Below, in pieces: positions 57,463-64,000 of a DNA stretch of 64,000 nucleotides (position 1 is the first letter of the stretch; the number at the start of each line of letters is the position of its first letter). Source of the DNA: Pseudomonadota bacterium (lineage in GTDB: Bacteria; Pseudomonadota; Gammaproteobacteria; Burkholderiales; Rhodocyclaceae); the NCBI GenBank assembly GCA_018241685.1, contig JAFEDJ010000039.1, forward strand, positions 1 through 64,000. The letters are read 5' to 3'. Position numbers and translations under genes: made by a program. The notes beneath the pieces were generated by a model that was not told the DNA's origin, did no database searches, and worked only from the letters and a program-made list of their open reading frames with translations.

Positions 57463-57738
57463 ATGATCGACGCAAACGACAAGGCAACGGCGGACCTGAT
57501 CGGTGATGTGCCGAAGCGACGCGGTCGCCCGGCGACCGGCAAGGCCAAGTCCTCGGCGGAACGCATGCGTGAGCTGCGTCGCCGTAACGGCTGGGCCATC
57601 GGCGACGACTTCGACGGCCTGACCAACACTGGCCTGTATGAGCTGCTCGCCAGCGTCCACGCCAAAGGCCAGCAGAACCTCTTCGAACGTTGTGTCGCCG
57701 AGCTTCGTAAGCGCCTGCCCGATAACTCGTCACAGTGA
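57463..57738 (+). CDS. Inovirus accessory protein, 91 aa
   Basis: Basic N-terminal RRGRPATGKAKSSAERMRELRRRNGW, like small plasmid/phage DNA-binding proteins (AT-hook-like GRPATGK), and a helical C terminus (LYELLASVHAKGQQNLFERCVAELRKRL). The ATG at 57463 follows palindrome copy 3; GTG 57454 is an alternative. The stop codon lies inside palindrome copy 4. It may be the protein that binds the palindromes (inference). Confidence 0.65.
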   Translation: MIDANDKATADLIGDVPKRRGRPATGKAKSSAERMRELRRRNGWAIGDDFDGLTNTGLYELLASVHAKGQQNLFERCVAELRKRLPDNSSQ

Positions 57739-57740
57739 CG
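57728..57740. repeat. 13-bp palindrome, copy 4
   Basis: CGTCACAGTGACG followed by AAAATT; contains the stop codon of the preceding gene. Confidence 0.8.
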
Positions 57741-58031
57741 AAAATTAAAACAAGCCCGTCGACGGGGTCGCCTGGCCGCGATATGGAGGAGGGCGCCGAG
57801 CTCGAGCGTGGCGCCGTATCCTCTTGATCTGCTGTACTTTCCGCCGCCTACCCCTGTTTTTCACCCCCGTCGTTGCTCTTGATCTCCCGTTTCCGCTCTG
57901 CCTGCCTTTACCTCTCGCCGTTGTTCTTGCCTCTGTTTCAGCCTCTTCCGTTTTCCTGCCTTTTGCCTTGCCCTCTGCCTCAGCCTTTCGCCTTTACCCC
58001 TCTCGTTCTTCCTGCCTGATGGTGCATAATT
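57741..58031. other. Non-coding region with pyrimidine-rich strand
   Basis: About 290 bp between accessory genes. The part 57835-58020 is strongly C/T-biased on the + strand (and G/A on the other, producing an artefactual Arg/Lys/Gln-rich frame). It also contains a short CCCGTCGACGGG palindrome near 57757. It could be the inovirus replication origin or packaging signal, which such phages keep in an intergenic region. No gene is supported. Confidence 0.5.
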
Positions 58032-58044
58032 CGTAACAGTGACG
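58032..58044. repeat. 13-bp palindrome, copy 5
   Basis: CGTAACAGTGACG followed by AAAAAGAGA, which forms the ribosome site of the next gene. Confidence 0.78.
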
Positions 58045-58058
58045 AAAAAGAGATTCTC

Positions 58059-58334
58059 ATGAGCGCCATTACCTTCGACACCCTGAAATACGTGGAACGC
58101 CTGAAGGATGCCGGCATGCCCGAGGCCCACGCGAAAGCCGAGGCCGAAGCCTTGCGCGACGCCCTGGGCGAACTCGTCGAGCTGCGCAGTCTTGCGACGA
58201 AGGAAGACATCACGGCCCTGCGTGCCGATGTCCATACGTCGATTGCGGAAACGAAGGCAGACATCATCAAGTGGGTTGCCGGCCTCCTGCTCGGGCAGGC
58301 GGCGCTGATCGCCGCACTGGTCAAGCTGCTTTGA
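58059..58334 (+). CDS. DUF1640-type coiled-coil membrane protein, 91 aa
   Basis: N-terminal FDTLKYVERLKDAGMPEAHAKAEAEAL, a helical coil (LVELRSLATKEDITALRADVHTSIAETKADIIKW) and a C-terminal membrane helix (VAGLLLGQAALIAALVKLL) are the DUF1640/CCDC90-like layout. These proteins are common cargo in betaproteobacterial plasmids and phages; function unknown. Flanked by palindrome copies 5 and 6. Confidence 0.78.
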   Translation: MSAITFDTLKYVERLKDAGMPEAHAKAEAEALRDALGELVELRSLATKEDITALRADVHTSIAETKADIIKWVAGLLLGQAALIAALVKLL

Positions 58335-58339
58335 ATTTC

Positions 58340-58352
58340 CGTAACTGTGACG
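58340..58352. repeat. 13-bp palindrome, copy 6
   Basis: CGTAACTGTGACG followed by AAAATC, directly before a terminator. Confidence 0.75.
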
Positions 58353-58360
58353 AAAATCAA

Positions 58361-58384
58361 ACCCGGCCCCGCGCCGGGTTTTTC
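58361..58384 (+). terminator. Intrinsic terminator after DUF1640 gene
   Basis: ACCCGGC / GCCGGGT with a short C-rich loop, followed by TTTTT. Confidence 0.85.
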
Positions 58385-58524
58385 ATGCGTGGAGTGGTCC
58401 TGCAGGAGTAGTCGGCCGCCGAGCCGCTGAGCGGCTCGCGTGCTGCCGAACAGAAAAGGGGTTCCGCCCGCAATGAACTATCACGCAGCGGCGCGGCACG
58501 CGGGCCTGATAGCGTGCCGCTGCC

Positions 58525-58806
58525 ATGGCTGCCAAACCGAAACCCTGGGAAGTGCAAGAAGACTGGTACGCCGGGCTGGCCCGGCGCGTGCTGGCCGAGA
58601 TGTCGGCGCAGAACGTTACGATGTACCGGCTGTCCCATCTGTCGGGCGTCCAATACACGCTGACGGCTCGCTACATACGAGAAGGCCGGCGAATGCCGGC
58701 CTTTGCGCTGTTTCGGTACGCCCAGGTTTTAGGCGTAACCGTGTCGGATCTGGTTGGAGACAGGGAAGAGCCGCGACAGCAGGGCCTTGAGTTTCCTGAA
58801 GATTGA
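58525..58806 (+). CDS. XRE-type HTH regulator, 93 aa
   Basis: Small HTH protein (LARRVLAEMSAQNVTMYRLSHLSGVQYTLTARYIREGRRMPAFALFRYAQVLGVTVSDLV) with a short acidic tail. It ends one base before the right att repeat, so it is the last prophage gene. It could control excision, or counter the repressor, as a Cro/anti-repressor would (inference). Confidence 0.72.
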   Translation: MAAKPKPWEVQEDWYAGLARRVLAEMSAQNVTMYRLSHLSGVQYTLTARYIREGRRMPAFALFRYAQVLGVTVSDLVGDREEPRQQGLEFPED

Positions 58807-58823
58807 ACTTCTGAAAACAGTAA
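58807..58823. repeat. attR candidate
   Basis: ACTTCTGAAAACAGTAA, second copy of the 17-bp repeat. Here it is the first part of an 11-6-11 inverted structure ending TTTTCAGAAGT at 58834. Confidence 0.65.
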
Positions 58824-58834
58824 TTTTCAGAAGT

Positions 58835-59060
58835 ATGAGAATGGGGCGATTCTCTCATCAAACCAGGAAGGAGCCGAGCCACAGGCCCTTCTTCATGTAG
58901 GGCTTGAAGTTGCGTTTCCTTCAGGTAGGCAAAGTGGCGCTTGAATTGAAGCGCAGTAGCAACGCACCGTTCTTTTCAGGTAGAACGGTCGGCAAGCTAC
59001 AGGGCCGCGCCCTCATCCGTCGCCGGGGCCTTTCATTCACCCTAATGCTGGAGCCGAACC
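58835..59060. other. Intergenic region with several hairpins
   Basis: No gene supported. Contains GCGCTT-N6-AAGCGC (near 58938-58954), ACCGTTC/GAACGGT (58966-58989) and recurring TTCA(G/T)GTAG words. On the minus strand a frame closing at 58858 ends in KKGLWLGSFLV and looks like a short coding remnant. Confidence 0.35.
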
Positions 59061-59435
59061 ATGTTGCGCGATCCCCGCCTCATCGAACTGTCCCGCGAAC
59101 ACCACATTGCGCTGCGCCTGGCCAAGCGACTTGCAGGCGCGGGTACCGCGGATGGCCTGCCCGCTGTCACGAGCTTCCTGCGCCAGGAAAAACCCACCCT
59201 GCTGCGCCATTTCGGCGACGAGGAGCGGGATCTGCTTCCGCAGCTACGCGAATTTGGCGAGGTGGCGCTGGCCGAACGGCTCGTTAAAGAGCACCGGGAT
59301 ATGGAAGACCTGATGACGCGCGACCAGGATCCGGCGGCACTGACGAGCCTGGGGCGCATGCTCGCGGACCATGTCCGCTTCGAGGAAAGGGAGCTCTTCG
59401 AAGTCCTGCAGAAGCACTGGGCCGCCCGCGCCTGA
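59061..59435 (+). CDS. Hemerythrin-domain protein, 124 aa
   Basis: Four-helix HHE cation-binding protein. Di-iron ligand candidates: His in SREHHIAL, His and Glu in LLRHFGDEERDLLP, His in VKEHRDMED and His/Glu in LADHVRFEERELFEVL. Such proteins bind oxygen or NO or sense them. GGAG lies 7 nt before the ATG. It stands alone between the inovirus attR and degraded genes. Confidence 0.85.
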   Translation: MLRDPRLIELSREHHIALRLAKRLAGAGTADGLPAVTSFLRQEKPTLLRHFGDEERDLLPQLREFGEVALAERLVKEHRDMEDLMTRDQDPAALTSLGRMLADHVRFEERELFEVLQKHWAARA

Positions 59436-59513
59436 CGCAGTGCCCAAATGAGCGAAGCCCGCCTGGCTTTCGTCGGACGGGCTTCGCGTCTTACGCGAAC
59501 TGCGACAGCAGGA

Positions 59514-59850
59514 TCAGAAGGAGTACTTCATGACCAGGGACAGCGGGTCCCGATCGGTGAGCAGGTTGATCTTCTTCTGGTCCACCGTCTCCGCCTTGCC
59601 GAAGTAGCCCAGGCAGGTCAGGCCGATCTGGAAGTTGCAGTTGTAGGTGAAGTTGGCCCCGATGCTGCCACGCGTATCCCCTTCCCCACCGACGCCGCCG
59701 GTCAGCGTGCGGCCCTGCAGCTGGCGCGACAGGCTGATCGGCACCGACAGATCCCAGCCCTCGAAGACGCCGGGGTAGCTCAGGGCCAGCGTGCCGGACA
59801 GCGCCAGGCCATGGTTGGTGTTGAAAGCAGCTGCTCCGGCATGGGCCGCG
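59514..59850 (-). pseudogene. C-terminal fragment of a DUF1302 outer-membrane protein
   Basis: The minus-strand frame ends in typical DUF1302 strands (LALSGTLALSYPGVFEGWDLSVPISLSRQLQG, SIGANFTYNCNFQIGLTCLGYFG, PLSLVMKYSF). The C-terminal aromatic residue of an outer-membrane beta-barrel is intact. Upstream of about 59850 homology stops abruptly and runs into the opposed fragment, so the gene is truncated. Confidence 0.6.
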
Positions 59851-60001
59851 ACGAGCGGCGCCTGACCCTGGGCGCCGACTTCAAGTACCTCGGCAACCTG
59901 CAGCTGGGCCTCACCTACGTCGGCCACATCGGCTCGCCGAGCCTGCGCGACATCCGCCGCAGCGCCCGCATCCTGATGGAGGGCTGGGTGCGCGTTGATC
60001 C
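59846..60001 (+). pseudogene. Opposed fragment of a second DUF1302-like protein
   Basis: The + strand codes RRLTLGADFKYLGNLQLGLTYVGHIGSPSLRD, which resembles the last strands of DUF1302 proteins and aligns in pattern with the minus-strand fragment next to it. Head-to-head remnants of two related genes imply deletion or inversion here. Confidence 0.45.
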
Positions 60002-60143
60002 TGGAAACTGAGGGCCGTCGGGCGTAGCTGGGACGCGGCCACGTTCCGGCTCTTGGGCGCGCCTGGAGGGGCTTGCACGGCGATAGGACACGGAGAGCGC
60101 CGAGGACGCCCAAAGGTCCAGCGGCTGCGGGGGGCTGCCTGGT

Positions 60144-61034
60144 CTACGAGGGCGGAAACACCCGGGCACACAGGAAATCGACGAAGGCGCGGACCTTGGG
60201 CGAGGGATGTTTGCTGGCCGGCCAGAGCACATGGAAGACGCCGGTGCGTTCCACGTGCGCTGTCAGAACAGCACGCAGGCGCCCATCCGCCAACGGCTCC
60301 CTGATCGCGAATTCCGGCAGGTAGGCGATCCCCAATCCCTGCAGCGCAAAGCACACGCGCGTCTCGATGTTGTTGCAGATCATCGAGGTGGGCAACGGCA
60401 GCTCGGGCTCGCCGGGCGCCTGTCGCAGCGCCCATGTTTCCAGCTTGCCGCTGTTGGGAAAGCGGTAGTGCAGGCAGGCGTGTTGCAGCAGGTCGGCAGG
60501 CACCTGCGGCGTGCCCCGCCGCGCCAGGTAGTCGGGCGAGGCGACCAGCATCGAGCGGAAAACGCCCAGCCGGCGCGCCGACAGGCGCGAGTCCGCCGGC
60601 TCACCGGTCCGGACGACGGCGTCGAAACCTTCCTCGATCACATCGACCAGCCGGTCGGTGAAGTCCAGGTCCAGCTCGATGGCCGGGTAGTCGCGCATGA
60701 ACTCGCCGAGCACCGGCAGCACCAGCGAACTGACCAGCGGCAGGCTGACCCGCAGTCGGCCGCGCGGTGCCGACGTCGCCTGCGACAGCTCCAGTTCCGC
60801 CGCCTCGATCTCGGCCAGGATGCGGCGGCTGCGCTCCAGGAACAGCGTGCCTTCGGCGGTCAGCGAGACGCTGCGCGTGCTGCGATGGAACAGGCGCACG
60901 CCGAGCTTCTCTTCCAGCCGCGACACGCTCTTGCCGACGGCGGAGGCCGATACGCCCAGCAAGCGGCCGGCCGCGACGAAGCTGCGTGTCTCGGCGACCT
61001 GCACAAACACCATGAAGCCGTTCAGGCTGTCCAC
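60144..61034 (-). CDS. LysR-family transcriptional regulator
   Basis: 296 aa. N-terminal winged HTH (MDSLNGFMVFVQVAETRSFVAAGRLLGVSASAVGKSVSRLEEKLGVRLFHRSTRSVSLT) and a periplasmic-binding-like effector domain (about residues 90-290). It is divergent from the serine-hydrolase/MFS pair with about 90 bp between, the classic arrangement of a LysR regulator with its target operon. Confidence 0.93.
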   Translation of the reverse strand: MDSLNGFMVFVQVAETRSFVAAGRLLGVSASAVGKSVSRLEEKLGVRLFHRSTRSVSLTAEGTLFLERSRRILAEIEAAELELSQATSAPRGRLRVSLPLVSSLVLPVLGEFMRDYPAIELDLDFTDRLVDVIEEGFDAVVRTGEPADSRLSARRLGVFRSMLVASPDYLARRGTPQVPADLLQHACLHYRFPNSGKLETWALRQAPGEPELPLPTSMICNNIETRVCFALQGLGIAYLPEFAIREPLADGRLRAVLTAHVERTGVFHVLWPASKHPSPKVRAFVDFLCARVFPPS

Positions 61035-61122
61035 CGCGCCCCCATTGCGGACAAATAGTTCCGCTCAAAAGGGAACTGTACCCCGCTTTTTCTCTAATCA
61101 TCGATTTTCTATCGTGACGGGC

Positions 61123-62343
61123 ATGTTCATTGACGAAAGGAATGCCCCCGTGACGACTCTTGCATTGCCGCTGCGCACAGGCGTGCCGTCCGCAAATTTG
61201 TCCGCCCACGTTCAGGCTGTGATTCAGCGGGCGCTGGACGAACGGCGTCTGGTCGGCGCCGTGGTCCTGGTGGCCCGCGACGGCGTATTGATCGACCGCC
61301 AGGCGGCCGGCTGGGCCGACCGCGAAAGCCAGCGAAAAATGACCGTCGACGCAATCTTCCGCCTGGCATCGGTCAGCAAGCCCATCGTGTCGACGGCCGC
61401 GCTGGTGCTGGTGGCGCAAGGCCGGCTCGGCCTGGACGACGGCGTCGATCGCTGGCTACCCGGGTTCCGGCCGCAATTGGCCGATGGACGGCCGGCGCGG
61501 ATCACCGTGCGGCAACTGCTCAGCCACACGGCGGGGCTGGGCTACCGCTTCTTCGAGGCGGAGGCGGACGGTCCCTATGCGCGGGCCGGCGTCTCCGACG
61601 GGATGGATGCGTCCGCTATCAGCCTGGCGGAGAACCTGCGCCGCATCGCCAGCGTGCCGCTGCTGTACGAGCCGGGCACGGCCTGGGGCTACTCGCTGGC
61701 CACCGACGTGCTGGGCGCCGTGATCGAGCAGGTGCACGGCGAGCCCCTGGAGGCCGCCGTCCGCCAGCTCGTGACCGCTCCGCTGGGCATGGCCGATACC
61801 GGCTTTGTGGCCCTGGACGCGCAACGCGTGGCGACCGCCTATGTGAATGACGCCCCCCGGCCGCACCCCCTGGCGGAAGGCGAAACCGTTTCCCCCTTCG
61901 AAGGGGCCATCGGCATCCCCTACAGCCCCGCGCGCATCTTCGACCCTCAGGCCTTCCCTTCCGGCGGTGCGGGCATGGCGGGAACGGCCGAGGACTTCCT
62001 GCGCCTGCTGGAAGCCTTGCGCCAGGGGGGCGGCGCGCTCCTGCCCGACGCACTGATCGCCGAGATGGCGCGGGATCAGACCGGCGGACAGGAACTACCC
62101 AATGCGCCGGGCTTCGGCTTCGGGCTGGGATTCTCGGTCTTGCGCGATCCGGCCCTGGCCGCGTCCCCCGAGTCGGAAGGCAGCTGGCGCTGGGGTGGCG
62201 CCTACGGCCATGCCTGGTTCGTGGATCGGGCGCGGGGACTCAGCGTCGTCGCCTTCACCAACACCTTGTACGAAGGCATGTCGGGGCGTTTTGTCACCGA
62301 TCTGCGCGATGCGGTCTACGGCGCCCTGGAGGCCGGGCGATGA
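61123..62343 (+). CDS. Serine hydrolase, class C beta-lactamase/esterase family
   Basis: 406 aa. SxxK nucleophile motif in LASVSKPIV (about residue 82), Tyr motif in AWGYSLATDVLG (about 190), and a C-terminal GGAYGHAWFVD in place of the K-T-G box, as in EstB/6-aminohexanoate-dimer hydrolase-like esterases. No signal peptide, so probably a cytoplasmic esterase or amidase. ATG 61123 is used; GTG 61150, with GAAAGGA upstream, is a good alternative. It overlaps the MFS gene by 4 bp. Confidence 0.85.
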   Translation: MFIDERNAPVTTLALPLRTGVPSANLSAHVQAVIQRALDERRLVGAVVLVARDGVLIDRQAAGWADRESQRKMTVDAIFRLASVSKPIVSTAALVLVAQGRLGLDDGVDRWLPGFRPQLADGRPARITVRQLLSHTAGLGYRFFEAEADGPYARAGVSDGMDASAISLAENLRRIASVPLLYEPGTAWGYSLATDVLGAVIEQVHGEPLEAAVRQLVTAPLGMADTGFVALDAQRVATAYVNDAPRPHPLAEGETVSPFEGAIGIPYSPARIFDPQAFPSGGAGMAGTAEDFLRLLEALRQGGGALLPDALIAEMARDQTGGQELPNAPGFGFGLGFSVLRDPALAASPESEGSWRWGGAYGHAWFVDRARGLSVVAFTNTLYEGMSGRFVTDLRDAVYGALEAGR

Positions 62344-63512
62344 GCGCGGCGGAGCAGGCGCGCCTGCCTGTCGGAGCGCTGCTGGCCCTTGCCATGGCGG
62401 CTTTCATCACCATCCTGACCGAAGCGCTGCCGGCCGGCCTGCTGCCCCGGATGGCCCAAGGCCTGGCCGTCTCCGAGGCATGGGTCGGCCAGACCGTCAC
62501 CCTCTACGCCATCGGCTCCCTGGTCGCCGCCATTCCGCTTACGGCCGCTACGCAGGGGATGCGGCGCCGGCCATTGCTGCTGGCCGCCATGGCCGGCTTC
62601 GCCATCGCCAACACGGTGACGACCCTGTCCGCCAACTTCGCGCTGACGCTGCTGGCGCGCTTTCTGGCAGGCGTCTCGGCGGGATTGCTGTGGGCGCTGC
62701 TGGCGGGCTACGCGGCGCGGATGGTGCCCGAGCACCAGAAGGGCCGTGCCATCGCCATTGCCATGGCGGGCACACCGCTGGCCCTGTCCCTGGGGGTGCC
62801 GGCCGGCACCTTCCTCGGCACCGCGATGGGGTGGCGCATGTGCTTCGGCGCCATGAGCCTGCTGGCGCTGGCCCTGATGGTGTGGATCTACCTGAAAGTG
62901 CCGGACTTCGCGGGGCAGGCTGCGGACCAACGCCTGTCGTTGCGGCAAGTCTTCACCCTGCCCGGTATTCGGCCGGTGTTGTTCGTGGTGCTGGCCTTCG
63001 TCCTCGCGCACAACATCCTCTACACCTATATCGCGCCGTTTCTGGCGACGGCCGGCATGGTGGAGCGCACGGATCGGGTGCTGCTGGTTTTCGGCGTCAC
63101 GTCGGTGCTGGGTATCTGGATCATCGGCATGCTGATCGACCGGCACCTGCGCACGCTGACCCTCGCGAGCACCGGCCTGTTCGGACTGTCGGCCTTGGTG
63201 CTGGGCATCGCCGGCCACGAGGCGATCGTCGTCTATGCAGCGGTGGGGGCCTGGGGACTGGCTTTTGGTGGTGCCGCGACCTTGTTCCAGACCGCACTGG
63301 CCAAGACCGCCGGCAATGCCGCGGATGTCGCACAGTCGATGCTGGTCACGGCCTGGAACACGGCCATTGCCGGTGGCGGCATCGTGGGTGGCGTGCTGCT
63401 GGAGCGCCTCGGCGTCGGGGCCTTCTCCCCTGCCCTGCTGACGCTGCTGCTGGCCACGCTGCTGGTGGCATGGTCGGCCAGACATCACGGTTTTCCCGCG
63501 CCGGCGGGATGA
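62340..63512 (+). CDS. MFS efflux transporter (AraJ/sugar-efflux type)
   Basis: 390 aa with about 12 membrane helices. First helix LLALAMAAFITILTEALPAGLLP with the TE(A/x)LPAGLLP motif, then MAQGLAVSEAWVGQTVTLYAIG and the loop GMRRRPLL (motif A-like) are typical of the DHA1 AraJ/YdhP efflux branch. Translationally coupled to the hydrolase and probably controlled by the divergent LysR regulator. Confidence 0.9.
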   Translation: MSAAEQARLPVGALLALAMAAFITILTEALPAGLLPRMAQGLAVSEAWVGQTVTLYAIGSLVAAIPLTAATQGMRRRPLLLAAMAGFAIANTVTTLSANFALTLLARFLAGVSAGLLWALLAGYAARMVPEHQKGRAIAIAMAGTPLALSLGVPAGTFLGTAMGWRMCFGAMSLLALALMVWIYLKVPDFAGQAADQRLSLRQVFTLPGIRPVLFVVLAFVLAHNILYTYIAPFLATAGMVERTDRVLLVFGVTSVLGIWIIGMLIDRHLRTLTLASTGLFGLSALVLGIAGHEAIVVYAAVGAWGLAFGGAATLFQTALAKTAGNAADVAQSMLVTAWNTAIAGGGIVGGVLLERLGVGAFSPALLTLLLATLLVAWSARHHGFPAPAG

Positions 63513-63624
63513 AATCGAATGGCGCCGCGCGATCTGCGTTGCCTCCTGGCCGGGGCCGAAGCCCTCCACTTCGCCCGTGCCGCGCCCCAGATGGATACTC
63601 ACGTTCCATTTTTCGGGTGCCGGG

Positions 63625-63795
63625 GCCGACGTTTCGGACCCGGAGCTCGAAGCTTCGGACTTTGAATCCGAAACTTCGGTCCCGGAGTCCGAAATTTCGA
63701 CCGGCGAGACCGAATCTTCGGATCGCGCCGCCGAAGCTTCGATGATTGCCAGCGAAACTTCGGACTCGATCACCGAAACTTCTGGCCTTGCCTTC
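63625..63795. repeat. 21-bp tandem repeat array
   Basis: About eight degenerate 21-bp units built around CCGAA(A/G)(C/A)TTCGG words. The minus strand reads heptapeptides of the RSFGxxx type (RSFGDRV, RSFAGNH, RSFGGAI, RRFGLAG, RNFGLRD, RSFGFKV); the + strand reads acidic SxxSE-type units. Both strands are open through the array; neither has a convincing start, so no gene is called. Confidence 0.75.
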
Positions 63796-63909
63796 CATCA
63801 CCGGAAGAATGCCGTCCGATGATCGAGAGCCGAGTCCGAAAAGCCAGCCGATTCATTCCGCGAGCCGCTGACAGGGCGCGCAGCCCCCGCCTTGCAGGGG
63901 CTGCACTCG

Positions 63910-64000
63910 TCAAGTGGCTTTCAGCGCCCTCACCGCCTGCACCTTCTGGTCCCTCAATTCGGCCAGCTTCTTGGTGGAGGCATCGATCAGCTTTTCGTAG
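63910..64000 (-). CDS. 3' end of a gene, partial
   Basis: Minus-strand frame open to the window edge, with stop at 63910-63912. The visible C terminus is helical and charged (YEKLIDASTKKLAELRDQKVQAVRALKAT), phasin-like or coiled-coil in character. Too little remains to name it. Confidence 0.5.
   Translation of the reverse strand, partial: YEKLIDASTKKLAELRDQKVQAVRALKAT

Larger units (their letters stand above)
50995..58823. mobile_element. Filamentous (inovirus) prophage, 7.8 kb
   Basis: Bounded by the 17-bp direct repeat at 50995-51011 and 58807-58823. Gene order is that of an inovirus: repressor (-), two small membrane genes, ssDNA-binding protein, replication initiator, tiny coat proteins, major coat, attachment protein, gpVI-like, Zot-like ATPase and accessory genes. 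No integrase gene is inside, so integration probably uses host recombinases. Confidence 0.85.

Noticed and set aside
57861..58235. 124-codon minus-strand frame rich in Arg/Lys/Gln
   Set aside because: Produced by the pyrimidine-rich + strand; no ribosome site and it overlaps the DUF1640 gene.
52593..58352. CRISPR array from the recurring 13-bp motif
   Set aside because: The copies are irregularly spaced over 5.8 kb, palindromic and short; no repeat-spacer pattern.
58807..58834. Chromosomal dif site
   Set aside because: The 11-6-11 geometry fits, but arms do not match the known XerC/XerD arm sequences; kept only as a possible att site.
63577..63822. 81-codon acidic ORF over the 21-bp repeat
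   Set aside because: No ribosome site; its pattern is a consequence of the repeat, and the opposite strand is equally open.

Overview
The window is a high-GC chromosome segment from a betaproteobacterium. The gene order mfd / NRDE / DUF4936 / ygfZ // mltG-tmk-holB-pilZ-tatD-ankyrin looks like Rhodocyclales (Azospira, Azonexus, Dechloromonas relatives). That placement is inference from gene order and protein style; no rRNA or marker search was possible.

Layout. (1) 1-14.1 kb: right-hand part of a tailed, siphovirus-like prophage, with an integrase, head-tail joining, tail tube, frameshifted tail chaperone, a 1944-residue tape measure with tandem repeats, and tail fibre genes. It ends against a truncated chemoreceptor gene. 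(2) 14.1-16.2 kb: remnant chemotaxis/signalling operon, with a probable small RNA gene. (3) 16.2-26.7 kb: housekeeping genes. (4) 26.8-28.1 kb: a tyrosine recombinase behind a canonical LexA (SOS) box. (5) 28.1-46.1 kb: a complete vanadium-nitrogenase (vnf) island. It carries ORF128-vnfE-vnfN-vnfX, vnfH-ferredoxin-vnfY-like, vnfDGK with three accessory genes, a PhnCDE-type ABC transporter operon with two binding proteins and a Nif11-like gene, a vnfU-like scaffold gene and the activator gene vnfA. (6) 46.2-50.8 kb: a hypothetical gene, a KfrA-like coiled-coil DNA-binding protein with its own palindromic operator, and an rtcB operon. (7) 50.99-58.82 kb: a filamentous (inovirus) prophage bounded by a 17-bp direct repeat. 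(8) 58.8-64 kb: hemerythrin gene, two opposed fragments of outer-membrane DUF1302 genes, a LysR regulator divergent from a serine-hydrolase/MFS pair, and a 21-bp tandem repeat.

The vnf island appears to be one regulon. Five sigma-54 promoters (GG-N10-GC) were found, in front of ORF128-vnfENX, vnfH, vnfDGK, the ABC transporter (minus strand) and the vnfU-like gene. Each has one clear upstream dyad of the form GNNC-N6-GNNC (GTAC/GCAC/GAAC/GTTC halves), 76-134 bp from the promoter, and a second dyad 28-40 bp further away. This fits the GTAC-N6-GTAC type element reported for VnfA. VnfA, encoded at the end of the island, has the Cys-X-Cys-X4-Cys motif, GAF, AAA+ (GSFTGA) and HTH domains expected. 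VnfD has all cofactor and P-cluster ligands and the TGGPRL carbonate-binding loop, so this is a genuine V-nitrogenase and not a Mo or Fe-only enzyme.

The least-described part is the sigma-54 controlled PhnCDE-like transporter. Vanadate mimics phosphate, so this is a good candidate for a vanadate uptake system. It has a second binding protein that lacks a signal peptide, which could act as an intracellular vanadate-binding protein, and a Nif11-like last gene. General nif functions (nifB, nifV, nifUS, nifM) are absent here and must come from elsewhere in the genome.
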